Source: Bacillota bacterium (GTDB taxonomy: Bacteria; Bacillota; Clostridia; Lachnospirales; Lachnospiraceae). From it: a DNA stretch of 64,000 bases. A model generated the notes under the pieces. That model was not told the origin of the DNA. It did not search any database and worked only from the letters and a program-made list of their open reading frames with translations. Each line of letters opens with the position of its first letter. Position 1 is the stretch's first letter. Below, piece after piece: positions 53,838 through 62,972 of this stretch. Both the position numbers and the translations under genes were made by a program. Location of the stretch: contig JAEYOY010000064.1 in NCBI GenBank assembly GCA_023411215.1, forward strand, positions 1-64,000. Direction: 5' to 3'.

Positions 53838-54806
53838 ATGATCATAGGTGATAATTTACCGAACATACCATGGCAAAATCGTCCTGAGGACTGCAATGAT
53901 ATTGTTTGGAGATATAGCAATAATCCGATTATTAAAAGAAATCAGATTCCCAGCGCAAACAGTATATTTAATAGTGCGGTTATTGCGAAGGACGGTGCTT
54001 TTATCGGCGTATTCAGAAGTGACGATAAAGCAATGCAGCAGCATCTTTTCTTGGGAAAGAGCAGAAATGGTATTGATTGGGATATTGAGCATGATCCGAT
54101 GCCGCTATACAATCAGAAGGATGAGCAGATAGGGGTTGCCTGCGGCTATGATCCCAGAGTATGCTGGATTGAAGATCGTTATTATGTGACCTGGTGTAAC
54201 AATTATCATGGACCTACCATAGGGGTTGCCTATTCTTTTGATTTTATTAAGTTTTATCAGCTTGAGAACGCCTTTTTACCCTTTAATCGTAACGGAGTGC
54301 TGTTTCCGAGAAGAATCAACGGAAAATATATGATGTTCTCAAGACCCAGCGATAACGGACACACTCCCTTCGGAGATATGTACTTAAGCCAGAGCCCGGA
54401 TATGGAGCATTGGGGTTACCATCGCTTTGTAATGCAGGCACAGGGATGGGCATGGACCAAGGTCGGTGCCGGTCCGATTCCGATTGAGACAGAAGAAGGT
54501 TGGTTATTGATTTTCCATGGCGTCGGAACAACCTGTAACGGTATGATATATTCCATGGGTGCGGCAATCTTGGATATTGATGAGCCATGGAAGTTAAAAT
54601 ACAGATGTAAACCTTTTATCTTCCATCCGACAGAGCTTTATGAATGCGTCGGAGATGTACCGAATGTCACCTTCCCTTGCGCGACCTTGCATGACGCAGC
54701 AACCGGAAGAATTGCTATTTACTATGGTGCGGCTGATACTGTTGTGGCTTTGGCATTTACTCAGGCAGATGATTTAATTAAGTATATAAAGGATAACGCG
54801 CTATAA
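53838..54806 (+). CDS. GH130_2-like beta-1,4-mannooligosaccharide phosphorylase, solitary copy
   Basis: A 322-residue cytoplasmic enzyme. AAGGAGG selects ATG 53838 over the in-frame ATG at 53802. It is a close paralogue of the enzyme at 14206, with GYDPRVCWIED, FNRNGVLFPRRI, SRPSDNGHTPFGDMY, GAGPIPIET, FHGVGTTCNGM and IYYGAADTVVALAF. It would release mannose 1-phosphate from mannooligosaccharides. It lacks the locus palindrome and its own transporter, so it may be expressed differently or prefer another chain length. Confidence 0.9.
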   Translation: MIIGDNLPNIPWQNRPEDCNDIVWRYSNNPIIKRNQIPSANSIFNSAVIAKDGAFIGVFRSDDKAMQQHLFLGKSRNGIDWDIEHDPMPLYNQKDEQIGVACGYDPRVCWIEDRYYVTWCNNYHGPTIGVAYSFDFIKFYQLENAFLPFNRNGVLFPRRINGKYMMFSRPSDNGHTPFGDMYLSQSPDMEHWGYHRFVMQAQGWAWTKVGAGPIPIETEEGWLLIFHGVGTTCNGMIYSMGAAILDIDEPWKLKYRCKPFIFHPTELYECVGDVPNVTFPCATLHDAATGRIAIYYGAADTVVALAFTQADDLIKYIKDNAL

Positions 54807-54972
54807 TCGACCTTGACACATTATTTCCAATAAAGTATGATAGGTGAAAATAGGTTGTTATTTAGTGAATATAATTCTATTTGAGCGAGATACTTTAAAT
54901 TTATTAATAGATTTACATTGAGGTGGTCCGTAATTTGGTCACCTTTCTATGTGTTTACAAAGGAGACAATGA

Positions 54973-56064
54973 ATGCGTTTAGTTTCTTTATCAATGTTAA
55001 AGCAGGAGATGACATTAGCAAAGTCGATTTATTACAGAGACTGTTTGGTGCTTAAGGAAGGAACAAGTGACCTAGAGCGATATTCCAATAGTTTGGCAAG
55101 ACTGGGCATAGATTATGTTTATATTGAGGATTCAAATAGTAATGATATAGAGATACCGGATGTGATATCGGAGGAGACCAGACAGATGTGTAAGCAGGTA
55201 CTCCGGCAGACAATGGAAGACTTTGAAACTAAAACAGTGATCGATATTCAGGAGATGTCGGTTGTGATTTATAGTATTATAGATGAAATACTGTCCAATC
55301 CGGACATACAGATCAGCCTAAATGATATTGGAGCAGCAGATGAATATATCCTTACACATTCAGTTAGTACTACGGTTTATTCGTTAATCATTGCGAATAA
55401 ATTAGGTTATTCCAGATCGATGATGGAGAAGCTTGGAGCTGGTGCGTTGCTTCATGATATGGGTAAAATTCTTCTGGATAGTAAGATTGTGAATAAAGTC
55501 GGAAAGCTTGATGACGAAGAGTACGCTCATGTAAAGAAGCATACTATACTTGGTTATGAAGCTTTGAAAAAGTGCGTCAATCTGACAGAGCTTTCAAGAA
55601 TTATAGCATTATATCATCATGAAAGAATGGATGGTAAGGGTTATCCGACCGGGACTCCTGCTTCTGAGCTGCATGAATTTACTAGAATTGTAGCGATAGC
55701 CGATGTTTATGATGCATTGGTGTCAGACCGCTGTTATCGCAGCAAATGGAGTTCTAACCAAGCGGTAAATTATCTGGTAGAACACTCTGAGACACAATTT
55801 GATTTAAAACTGGTATCGGTGCTGATTAAACAGATAGCGATCTATCCGAATGGATCTATGGTTAGGTTATCGGATTACACCATTGGCATTGTCAAAGAAC
55901 AGAATAAGAATTTCCCTCTTCGACCGATTGTAAGAGTAGTTACCGATGAATGGGGACGGGATATTACACCGTATGAGGTTGATCTCATGCAATCATTATC
56001 AGTCACAATTCTTGAATCCGAGCTTGAGATGAGCTGGAATAACAAAGCTAATACATTTGAATAA
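54973..56064 (+). CDS. HD-GYP domain protein with DUF3391-like N-terminus
   Basis: A 363-residue protein related to those at 17894 and 18901. Residues about 1-120 resemble DUF3391. The HD-GYP domain shows HSVSTTVYS, LLHDMGKILLDSKIVNK, KKHTILGYEALK, YHHERMDGKGYPTG and IADVYDALVSDRCY, all catalytic positions intact. AGGAGA precedes ATG 54973. It hydrolyses c-di-GMP if active. A hairpin AGGTG/CACCT about 30 bases before the start may be a weak terminator of the preceding GH130 gene. Confidence 0.9.
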   Translation: MRLVSLSMLKQEMTLAKSIYYRDCLVLKEGTSDLERYSNSLARLGIDYVYIEDSNSNDIEIPDVISEETRQMCKQVLRQTMEDFETKTVIDIQEMSVVIYSIIDEILSNPDIQISLNDIGAADEYILTHSVSTTVYSLIIANKLGYSRSMMEKLGAGALLHDMGKILLDSKIVNKVGKLDDEEYAHVKKHTILGYEALKKCVNLTELSRIIALYHHERMDGKGYPTGTPASELHEFTRIVAIADVYDALVSDRCYRSKWSSNQAVNYLVEHSETQFDLKLVSVLIKQIAIYPNGSMVRLSDYTIGIVKEQNKNFPLRPIVRVVTDEWGRDITPYEVDLMQSLSVTILESELEMSWNNKANTFE

Positions 56065-56115
56065 AAAGGCTGCAGGTACCCGTTGCAATTTAACCGGATT
56101 TCCTGCAGCCTTTTT
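56063..56115 (+). terminator. Terminator of the HD-GYP gene
   Basis: AAAAAGGCTGCAGG pairs with CCTGCAGCCTTTTT. Confidence 0.9.
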
Positions 56116-56116
56116 A

Positions 56117-56273
56117 TTTGCGCGTAAGCAAAGTGAGCATAATGTGAGAATAACACTCACATAGCAAGCTTGCTTGCATATATGCGAACGCGCACGCGAA
56201 CCGGAAGAAGCTCGCATAGCGTGCTTCTTCCGGTTCATGACAATAGAAAGTGCGCGAAGCGTGCTTTCTATGA
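56117..56273. repeat. GC-rich intergenic repeat element (copy 1)
   Basis: Starts TTTGCGCGTAAGCAAA, has a TGTGAG/CTCACA hairpin and ATGCGAACGCGCACGCGAA, then an AACCGGAAGAAGC/GCTTCTTCCGGTT stem. An extra AGAAAG...CTTTCT hairpin is attached. Copy 2 is at 61169. Base composition is unlike the neighbouring genes. Confidence 0.8.
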
Positions 56274-56305
56274 TTATAAAGGTATGAATTAGTTTCTTGC
56301 AAATC

Positions 56306-56872
56306 TTAATTTGTGTTGGTTCTTCGTACCTTGGCATTGGCAGGAATGATCAGCACATGCTGAAGGGGTACCCAGACAAAGCCCGCGATGGAGAAGTCCA
56401 CCAAGCTATGCACTAAGGTTCCGACGCCAACCAGAACGAAGATGTAATAGGGACTCATGGCTGCACCGGTACCAAAATAATACAGACTGACGATGGAGAC
56501 CTCAGCGATTGCATGTATTAAGGAAATGAATATTGCAAATGGTACACTGGTCTTAGGAGATAATAAAATATTATTATTCTTCTTTAAAATGAAAGCACCT
56601 AAAGTTGCGAAGATCAAATGGGTCAAAGCACGAAGCACCACGACCAGAGGAAAACCCGCAATGAAAAAGCCCATACTGGAAATCAGTGCAACTGCAATTG
56701 CCACTACAGGTGAGATGAACATTGCTATAAATACAGCTACGTGACTTGCTAGAGTGAAGGATGCGGGTTCGATGATTATCTTAGGAGCAAACATTGGGAT
56801 TGCGATGCCTAAGGCACTAAGCAGTGCTGCTACAGTCATGATTTTTACTTTGTTTGAAGTGTTATTCGTCAT
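56306..56872 (-). CDS. ECF-type vitamin transporter S component-like membrane protein
   Basis: A 188-residue protein with five or six transmembrane helices (IMTVAALLSALGIAIPMFAP; VAVFIAMFISPVVAIAVALISS; and others) and Ala/Gly-rich segments typical of energy-coupling-factor substrate-binding subunits. ATG follows CGGAGG. It may cooperate with a shared EcfAAT module elsewhere. Substrate not predictable; no riboswitch is recognised in front. Confidence 0.7.
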   Translation of the reverse strand: MTNNTSNKVKIMTVAALLSALGIAIPMFAPKIIIEPASFTLASHVAVFIAMFISPVVAIAVALISSMGFFIAGFPLVVVLRALTHLIFATLGAFILKKNNNILLSPKTSVPFAIFISLIHAIAEVSIVSLYYFGTGAAMSPYYIFVLVGVGTLVHSLVDFSIAGFVWVPLQHVLIIPANAKVRRTNTN

Positions 56873-57085
56873 ATTAGCCTCCGTTCTGCTGTCCTACAGC
56901 AGTTCTTATTCTTCCCTTTTTGTTATGGTGAGATCAATGTAACAGGATGGTATATAGTCACCAAGAGGCGATATATAGAGCTGTCCAAATAAGACATGAT
57001 AGCTGTCTTGTCAGCTGTAATTATAAGTCATAATACATCCTGTTGTCAATAGAAAGTTGTAGCATAAATATTTCTGATTTATAAT

Positions 57086-57135
57086 AAAAGCCCCTTCCGA
57101 TTTACGCAGGTGAGAAGTGTAAATCGGAAGGGGCT
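57086..57135 (-). terminator. Terminator of the MFS gene
   Basis: AGCCCCTTCCGATTTAC pairs with GTAAATCGGAAGGGGCT; the minus strand continues TTTTATT. Confidence 0.88.
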
Positions 57136-57193
57136 GAAGGCGATGCTATGTAATAGAATTCTGAATATTATTATGACAGTACTCATCAAGCGC

Positions 57194-58624
57194 CTATACA
57201 TTAACTCGGCCATCTTGACGATTGGTATCAATTTTCACTGTCTCTATGCGGAAGCGTATAAAAATAACTGCAAGCACAATGATAATAAAGCCGATCAGAT
57301 TTAAGATCTGTTGGGCATATATTTTTTGCCCAAACAAATTGAGATCCAACTGCTGTAGCTTATCTAAGATGGAACCACCGACTACAGAAACAAGAAAACC
57401 GAACAAACCGGAGACGGAGGAGGTCAAGGTAAGCCAAATCATACGTTTCTCGCTCCGATAAAAATCAAGCTGAATACCAAACAAACCGATACCCACGAAG
57501 GCCCATGCGGTAGAGCTGAAGAAGGAAGATATAATCAGCATCGGATATGCATTGAAGGGCATCATAAAGGCTATGGATAAGAAGTTCATTCCCAGTGCAA
57601 ACAAAGTAAAACGAAGAACCTTACCCATCCCGTGTTTATCTGCCAACCTACCAAGTCTTGGCATGATATAGATACGGTACAGGTTGAACACAAAGCCGAC
57701 CAGCATGATAAAGGTATAGGGTAATTTTAAATCATTGATCATATAACTGGCATTAAAAGGAGCACAGATATAAAAAGCCAGGGTATAAAGACATTGTATG
57801 GAGAAGGCTTTACGAAATTTACGGTCACCGACCGCTTCCTTGATTTCAGAGAGGATACTTTGACTCTTTTGTACAGCCTCCTTCTCTTTTGCTCTTTTTG
57901 CCAGACGTCCATGCATCTCCTTGCCCTTATCATTGACATAGGAAAGCTTCGGCTCCTTCATTAAAGAGAGCCCGACTACATTGATAATAGTTAGTATAAA
58001 AATAATTATACCGATGATAATAAAACCGGTGAAAATATCAACCTTCTTAAAGTAGTCCAATATCATGCCGCATATTAACATCAAGCTGGAAACCACGAAT
58101 ACTGCTACCGAGTCTTTGATGGAGAAGTATTTTCCTCTAAGACGGCTTGGGACCAAGCTGGCGATCCAGTCCTGAGAAGCCGGAGTCCCAATTTGCACAA
58201 AGACTTGTCCGACGAAATACATTACAACAATTAAAAAAGCTTTCAGGGCATCATTAATCATTAACATGGGAATAAAATAAAGCCCAGCAAAAAGAATACG
58301 TTGTAGAGCGGTGACAGTGACTAAAAATTTATACTTTTTTATTTTCTTAAAATAATTAATCAGGAAGAGTTGTGTCAGAGCAGCAAAACTGACCAAGGAG
58401 GTTATGATACCGATATTGGCATCTGATATTCCACTATGTGACATCAGGGTAGCTAAAAAGGTTCCTCCCGCAAGCTGCGCAACGGTCTGGGCCGCGCTAT
58501 CTGCAGTTGTATAATAGATACGGCTGCTTTTAAGATCCTGCTTTGACTCGGGTAAAGCCATAAAATAAATTCGTCTGAGCTGCCCTATCATATAACGGTG
58601 CATGTATGATAAATTATTAAACAT
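57194..58624 (-). CDS. Major facilitator superfamily transporter
   Basis: A 476-residue protein with about twelve transmembrane helices and a cytoplasmic loop between helices 6 and 7 (KGKEMHGRLAKRAKEKEAVQ). The conserved motif near helix 2-3 reads QDWIASLVPSRLRGKYFSIKD, an MFS motif A-like loop. ATG follows GGAGGG. Substrate unknown; it resembles uncharacterised sugar or drug exporters of Clostridia. Confidence 0.85.
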   Translation of the reverse strand: MFNNLSYMHRYMIGQLRRIYFMALPESKQDLKSSRIYYTTADSAAQTVAQLAGGTFLATLMSHSGISDANIGIITSLVSFAALTQLFLINYFKKIKKYKFLVTVTALQRILFAGLYFIPMLMINDALKAFLIVVMYFVGQVFVQIGTPASQDWIASLVPSRLRGKYFSIKDSVAVFVVSSLMLICGMILDYFKKVDIFTGFIIIGIIIFILTIINVVGLSLMKEPKLSYVNDKGKEMHGRLAKRAKEKEAVQKSQSILSEIKEAVGDRKFRKAFSIQCLYTLAFYICAPFNASYMINDLKLPYTFIMLVGFVFNLYRIYIMPRLGRLADKHGMGKVLRFTLFALGMNFLSIAFMMPFNAYPMLIISSFFSSTAWAFVGIGLFGIQLDFYRSEKRMIWLTLTSSVSGLFGFLVSVVGGSILDKLQQLDLNLFGQKIYAQQILNLIGFIIIVLAVIFIRFRIETVKIDTNRQDGRVNV

Positions 58625-58804
58625 GTTGTCAAAAACCCTCCAGATTCATTTGTGTACAAATTACTGCTACTGATATGTATTATAAGCGATTCTTATGGAT
58701 TACTCAATGTGTTTTCGTATAAGAATGAAGGAATATTAGTTACTGCTAATTTCGGAATATTGATCGAACTAGTATCATTGACTGGAGTTTGAACAGTAAT
58801 AATA

Positions 58805-59392
58805 TTATTCAAGGCTTCGAGCTGCCATATTGTGAAGAGCTTCTCCTTGAAGACGATACACGGTCCACTCATTCATGGGCACTCCACCCATCTGCTTATA
58901 GAATTGGATTGAGGGTTCGTTCCAATTAAGACATGACCACTCCAGTCTGCCACAGCCTCGCTGTGCTGCTAATTTGGCAAGATAAGACAGTATATGGGTG
59001 CCGAACCCCATACCTCTCATTTCCTCCTTCACATACAGGTCCTCAAGATAGATTCCCGATCTGCCAAGAAAGGTGGAATAATTATGAAAGAACAGAGCAA
59101 AACCTACCGGTCTGCTTTTGTATTCAGCTATAATAACTTCTGCCTTCTTCTGAACAAAAATGGTATCCTCGATTAGCTCTAAAGTAGCTACAACTTGATC
59201 TGACATATGCTCATATTCAGCCAATTCTTTAATAAAATCAAGTATTAATTCTGCATCCTCAATTGTTGCAATTCGCAGGATAAAATCCGTAGGGTTCATT
59301 TTCATACTAATTACCATGCCTTTCTCATAACCTGCAATCATTATGTGAGATAATATTGGATTTTCACACCTGCAGGTACAAATTTCTGCCAT
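58805..59392 (-). CDS. GNAT-family N-acetyltransferase, SSAT-like
   Basis: A 195-residue protein; AGGAAGAATT supports ATG 59392, though the domain proper begins about residue 40. The acetyl-CoA-binding motif is GIYLEDLYVKEEMRGMGFGTHIL (RGMGFG), followed by EWSCLNWNEPSIQFYKQMGG. This matches diamine/thialysine acetyltransferases of the SSAT group. Acetylation of a polyamine or amino acid is likely. Confidence 0.85.
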   Translation of the reverse strand: MAEICTCRCENPILSHIMIAGYEKGMVISMKMNPTDFILRIATIEDAELILDFIKELAEYEHMSDQVVATLELIEDTIFVQKKAEVIIAEYKSRPVGFALFFHNYSTFLGRSGIYLEDLYVKEEMRGMGFGTHILSYLAKLAAQRGCGRLEWSCLNWNEPSIQFYKQMGGVPMNEWTVYRLQGEALHNMAARSLE

Positions 59393-59450
59393 AATTCTTC
59401 CTAAGTGATATTTCTTTTATAAGCTTAATTAATAGCTATTGTATAGTATG

Positions 59451-59516
59451 CCAAGTGAAATTACAAGAGTGGGAAACGGCTAGAAAGCCCTTGACTTCCA
59501 GTAGCCTTCACTTGCC
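59451..59516. other. Extended stem-loop in the 390-bp gap before ogg
   Basis: CAAGTGAA and TTCACTTG bracket GGCTA/TAGCC. Downstream, an 18-base direct repeat CAGATG(T/C)AGATAATAGAT occurs at 59689 and 59715. Nothing else is seen in the gap; a small RNA is possible but unproven. Confidence 0.35.
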
Positions 59517-59782
59517 GTAGTAGTCTTTCTATTATATAATAAATATTGAGCTGCTGCGGACCTTTCCTATCGAAGCGGATACTCTTCGATTAGATGATAT
59601 AAACTTCAGTTGAAGCATCCAGATATAATTAAGCAAATGTATTTAGAAGCTGTAATTAAACAGAAATTATAAGACAAATACAAGGATACAGATGTAGATA
59701 ATAGATATATTTACCAGATGCAGATAATAGATGTGATTAATAGATGGAATAATAAGTTACATGGAATACATAGAGGGATAAA

Positions 59783-60601
59783 ATGAAGATACATAATGAG
59801 AACTTTAATATTGCACAGATTGCAGAATCGGGTCAATGCTTTCGAATGAACTGTCTGGAAGAAGGGCGATACGGCCTGATTGCCTTCGGAAAATATCTTG
59901 AATTACGCCAGGTGGAGGAAGATGTTGTTGAGATAAACTGCACTGAGACCGAATTCGAGGAGATTTGGAAGGATTATTTTGATTTGGAATATGATTATGG
60001 TCATTTGACAGATAAATTAAAGAACGGTAAGGATGCCTTCCTTCGCTCGGCAGCAGAATATGGAAAAGGAATACGAATCCTTCGACAAGATTTTTTTGAA
60101 ATGATGATTAGTTTTATACTTTCCCAGAATAAGAACATTCCTGCAATCAAAAGCTCAGTAGAAGCCCTGTGCCAAAAATACGGTAGTAGGATGGAAGGGG
60201 TTAGTAGCGGGATGGGCAGCTATTATGCCTTCCCAACACCCGGGCAATTAGCGAAAGCAACCAAGGAAGAACTACGGGAATTGAAGGTGGGTTATCGGGA
60301 CGAATATATCCTTCAGGCTTCTCAAGCGGTAGTAAACGGACAGATTGACATCAGTAAGATCAGATCTTACAGCTATGCGGAAGCTTTTGAGGCTCTAAGG
60401 CGAATTCATGGGATTGGAGAAAAGGTAGCCAATTGTATCTGTCTTTATGGCCTTCACCATATTGAGGTGTTCCCGATTGATGTGTGGATTAAGAGAATTT
60501 TAGAAGAAGTGTACCAAAATGATTTTGACCTGCAGCTTTATCATGGGCATGCCGGGATTATACAACAGTACATGTTTTATTACATGAGAAATAAAAAATA
60601 A
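59783..60601 (+). CDS. ogg: 8-oxoguanine DNA glycosylase/AP lyase
   Basis: A 272-residue base-excision repair enzyme; ATG follows AGAGGG. The helix-hairpin-helix-GPD motif reads RIHGIGEKVANCICLYGLHH with the catalytic Lys, followed by VFPIDVWIKRIL with the catalytic Asp. The N-terminal domain has the OGG1-type FNIAQIAESGQCFRM. It removes 8-oxoguanine from DNA. The family is present in clostridia. Monocistronic or weakly linked to the small gene that follows. Confidence 0.94.
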   Translation: MKIHNENFNIAQIAESGQCFRMNCLEEGRYGLIAFGKYLELRQVEEDVVEINCTETEFEEIWKDYFDLEYDYGHLTDKLKNGKDAFLRSAAEYGKGIRILRQDFFEMMISFILSQNKNIPAIKSSVEALCQKYGSRMEGVSSGMGSYYAFPTPGQLAKATKEELRELKVGYRDEYILQASQAVVNGQIDISKIRSYSYAEAFEALRRIHGIGEKVANCICLYGLHHIEVFPIDVWIKRILEEVYQNDFDLQLYHGHAGIIQQYMFYYMRNKK

Positions 60602-60719
60602 AATCAATTTGCATATTTGTAAATTCATTCCGCCAAAAATCAGTATAGCCTTTCCTTGGTCAGGAGAAAATAAGGAAGAGAGCATTTTCTCAAACAAGTA
60701 ATGGAAAGGAAGGACAAAT

Positions 60720-61082
60720 ATGGATAAATTAAGACAAGGTGCAGAGAATGAAAGAAGAGTTGAGCATATTGAGAAATTGGTGGAGAAGCAAACCAGAACG
60801 CAACGTCATCTAGAGGAACATTCCGATATATCTCATTCGCCGGAAAATATTGAACATGCTAAGGATATTCAGAAAGAGCGTCAGTATGAGATAGACCACC
60901 TTAAGGATAAGATTGCTTATGGAGATAGTATTAGTAATCGTCAGCAGGAAAATACAGAGAAGCGCTTAGTGTATACCGAAGGATATCTTAATCACAATGC
61001 AGAGCACATGAATCAGCAGGATTTTCAGAATACTAAGGCGAAACAAGAGCGCAGGAAGGATCAGCTGGATACTATGAAATAG
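60720..61082 (+). CDS. Small charged helical protein of unknown function
   Basis: A 120-residue hydrophilic protein, probably coiled-coil throughout (EHIEKLVEKQTRTQRHLEEH, then KDIQKERQYEIDHLKDKIA). ATG follows GGAAAGGAAGG. No family, membrane segment or signal peptide is recognised. A terminator follows. Confidence 0.65.
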   Translation: MDKLRQGAENERRVEHIEKLVEKQTRTQRHLEEHSDISHSPENIEHAKDIQKERQYEIDHLKDKIAYGDSISNRQQENTEKRLVYTEGYLNHNAEHMNQQDFQNTKAKQERRKDQLDTMK

Positions 61083-61117
61083 CTTAATGCTGACTCGAAT
61101 ATATGATATAAGACTAT

Positions 61118-61168
61118 AATGCGAGTAATTTCCAATGATTTTATCCAAAGGAAATTACTCGCATTTAA
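61118..61168 (+). terminator. Terminator after the small helical protein
   Basis: AATGCGAGTAATTTCC pairs perfectly with GGAAATTACTCGCATT, followed by TAATTT. Confidence 0.85.
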
Positions 61169-61295
61169 TTTGCGCGTAAGCAAAAGTAAGCAAAGTGATC
61201 AAACAATGTTTGATCACTTTAGTAAGCTCGCTTACAAAATGCGAACGCGCACGCGAACCGAAGAAACTCGCGTAGCGTGTTTCTTCCGGTTAAGG
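61169..61295. repeat. GC-rich intergenic repeat element (copy 2)
   Basis: Starts TTTGCGCGTAAGCAAA, contains a GTGATCAAAC/GTTTGATCAC hairpin, ATGCGAACGCGCACGCGAA and TTCTTCCGGTT, matching 56117 in order. Its end, GGTTA, is read on the minus strand as the TAA stop of AspRS. Confidence 0.8.
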
Positions 61296-62615
61296 TATCA
61301 GTCGGTTGATATCTCTCGGGAACAGGCAGGAACGGCGAACATTGTTCTGCTCCAGGAGCCTGCTGGTGAAGCGCTCTAATCCAAGTCCGAGACCACCATG
61401 GGGTGGTATACCGTACTTATGAATCATCAGGTAGCTCTCGAACTCATCCGGATGCATCCCTTTTCGTCTCATCTTCTCAAGCTGCTCTTCGTAAACGTGA
61501 ATTCGTTGTCCGCCTGTTGTAATCTCCATCCCGCGAAACAATAAGTCAAAGCTTAAGGTAACAAGTGGATCCTTAGGATCCTCCATAGCATAGAAAGGAC
61601 GCTTTTTGGTTGGATAATGGGTAACAAAGACAAATTCGCAACCAGTCTGTTTATACACCAATTCATATAACAACTTCTCCTCCTCCGGCTCAAAATCCTC
61701 CCAGTCCTTGATTTCACGATGATAGGCATCCGCAATCATCTGTTTTGCCTCCCGGAAAGTGAGGGCTGGAATGGAATTTACCTCAGGGATCTTTATCTTT
61801 AGTAGAGATAATTCATCGTGATAATATACGGATAAGTAATTGAATGTAAACTGCAGCATACGAGTCTCCATCTCCATGATTTCCTCGAAACAATCAATAT
61901 AGCCCATCTCAAAGTCAACGCTTGTATATTCATTAAGATGTCTAGAGGTGTCATGTTTTTCTGCACGGAATACCGGAGCAATCTCAAAAACTCTTTCGTA
62001 TACTCCAACCATCATTTGTTTATAGAATTGGGGACTTTGGGCAAGGTAAGCGCTACCACCAAAGTAATCAAGCTTGAAGATGTTAGCTCCGCCTTCTGCT
62101 CCTGCATATACGATTTTTGGGGAATGAATTTCAGTAAAGCCTTGGGTGTGCAGAAAATCACGAAAGCCCCTGCAGATACCCTCCTGAATTTTGAAGATGG
62201 CACGTTCCTTCTCATTACGAAGGGTGATAGGACGGTAATCCAATAAGGTTTCTAAGGAGGCATCGAGCTGTTTATTGTTGATAACGACCGGTAAAACCTC
62301 GCTGGGTGTGGATAACACCCGGATGCTTGTAAGCTGTAGCTCATAACCCACCTTGGATCGAGCGTCTCCAACCACCTTCCCGGTTACTAGGACACAGGCT
62401 TCTTCCATTAAATTCTCGATCGGAAAGTCACAGTGATCCGGGGTATAGATGCATTGCACCTGGGAGCTTCTTATTCGTAGAATGACGAAGGAGAAGCCGC
62501 TCATCGTCCTGATTTTATAGATTGACCCGGATAGGGTGACGGTGTTACCGATTTGACTCGCTAGTTCCTCCGGTTGAGTATATTTTTGAATTATAGTTCC
62601 GTTGATTTGATTCAT
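61290..62615 (-). CDS. aspS: Archaeal-type aspartyl-tRNA synthetase, probably non-discriminating
   Basis: A 441-residue class II synthetase without the GAD domain of bacterial AspRS, which makes it the short archaeal/eukaryal type. An OB-fold anticodon domain (about 10-110) is followed by the catalytic core: FTEIHSPKIVYAGAEGGANIF (motif 1 region), FRAEKHDTSRHLNEYTSVDFEM (motif 2), and GGLGLGLERFTSRLL (motif 3). VTHYPTKKRPFYAMEDP supports Asp rather than Asn specificity. Clostridia often use such enzymes to form Asp-tRNA(Asn) for GatCAB. ATG follows GGAGGACTGG. A structured leader with an Asp-rich small ORF lies upstream. Confidence 0.92.
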   Translation of the reverse strand: MNQINGTIIQKYTQPEELASQIGNTVTLSGSIYKIRTMSGFSFVILRIRSSQVQCIYTPDHCDFPIENLMEEACVLVTGKVVGDARSKVGYELQLTSIRVLSTPSEVLPVVINNKQLDASLETLLDYRPITLRNEKERAIFKIQEGICRGFRDFLHTQGFTEIHSPKIVYAGAEGGANIFKLDYFGGSAYLAQSPQFYKQMMVGVYERVFEIAPVFRAEKHDTSRHLNEYTSVDFEMGYIDCFEEIMEMETRMLQFTFNYLSVYYHDELSLLKIKIPEVNSIPALTFREAKQMIADAYHREIKDWEDFEPEEEKLLYELVYKQTGCEFVFVTHYPTKKRPFYAMEDPKDPLVTLSFDLLFRGMEITTGGQRIHVYEEQLEKMRRKGMHPDEFESYLMIHKYGIPPHGGLGLGLERFTSRLLEQNNVRRSCLFPRDINRLIP

Positions 62616-62633
62616 AATCCAGTCCTCCGAATA

Positions 62634-62711
62634 TTATTTATTTAATAAGAATAATGTTCCTAATTTATGTGTAGACTCAGAATCTTTTCGGACATAATCT
62701 GTATGTCGCAT
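62634..62711 (-). CDS. Possible 25-residue peptide directly upstream of aspS
   Basis: ATG 62711 follows AAGGAGAGG at 10-base spacing and the frame closes 18 bases before aspS. The product starts MRHTDYVRKDSESTHK and ends in a hydrophobic LFLLNK tail. It lies after the leader terminator. No family recognised. Confidence 0.4.
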   Translation of the reverse strand: MRHTDYVRKDSESTHKLGTLFLLNK

Positions 62712-62744
62712 GGTATCACAACCTCTCCTTGATAAAAATGGGTA

Positions 62745-62791
62745 ACAAAAAACCACCTCGGTCAGTGAAAATCATTTTTACCGATGTGGTT
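62745..62791 (-). terminator. Terminator in the aspS leader
   Basis: On the minus strand AACCACATCGGT pairs with ACCGAGGTGGTT, followed by TTTTTTG, upstream of the start codons. Position inside the leader suggests attenuation. Confidence 0.75.
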
Positions 62792-62844
62792 CATAAACAG
62801 AATATACTCTAGCTTCAATATATATCATCTATTCTATCCACACA

Positions 62845-62897
62845 GGCACAAGACTTTAAGCGCTTGTACCTATGAAGTCATCATAGCTACAAGCGCT
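62845..62897 (-). promoter_or_regulatory. Alternative-pairing stem in the aspS leader
   Basis: AGCGCTTGTA/TACAAGCGCT (62859-62897) forms a strong hairpin that starts within the leader peptide's last codons. Its 3' arm can instead pair with CTTGTGCC at 62845-62852 through GGTACAAG. Mutually exclusive pairing is typical of attenuators. Confidence 0.5.
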
Positions 62898-62943
62898 GCC
62901 GGTCGTCGTCCCTATTCAGATAATAATTCGTTCTGATGAACAT
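62887..62943 (-). CDS. Putative 18-residue Asp-rich leader peptide of aspS
   Basis: ATG 62943 follows GCGGG at about 8 bases and encodes MFIRTNYYLNRDDDRQRL, with three consecutive GAC codons directly before the hairpin and a TAG inside its 5' arm. It starts about 23 bases after the predicted transcription start. Family unknown; inferred to regulate aspS. Confidence 0.5.
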   Translation of the reverse strand: MFIRTNYYLNRDDDRQRL

Positions 62944-62972
62944 GATAATTACCCGCTTTCATATTTTTTACA

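Noticed and set aside
62700..62740. T-box motif in the aspS leader
   Set aside because: AGGTTGTGATACC faintly recalls the T-box, but it lies after the terminator and lacks the conserved GGTGG-ACCGCG core.
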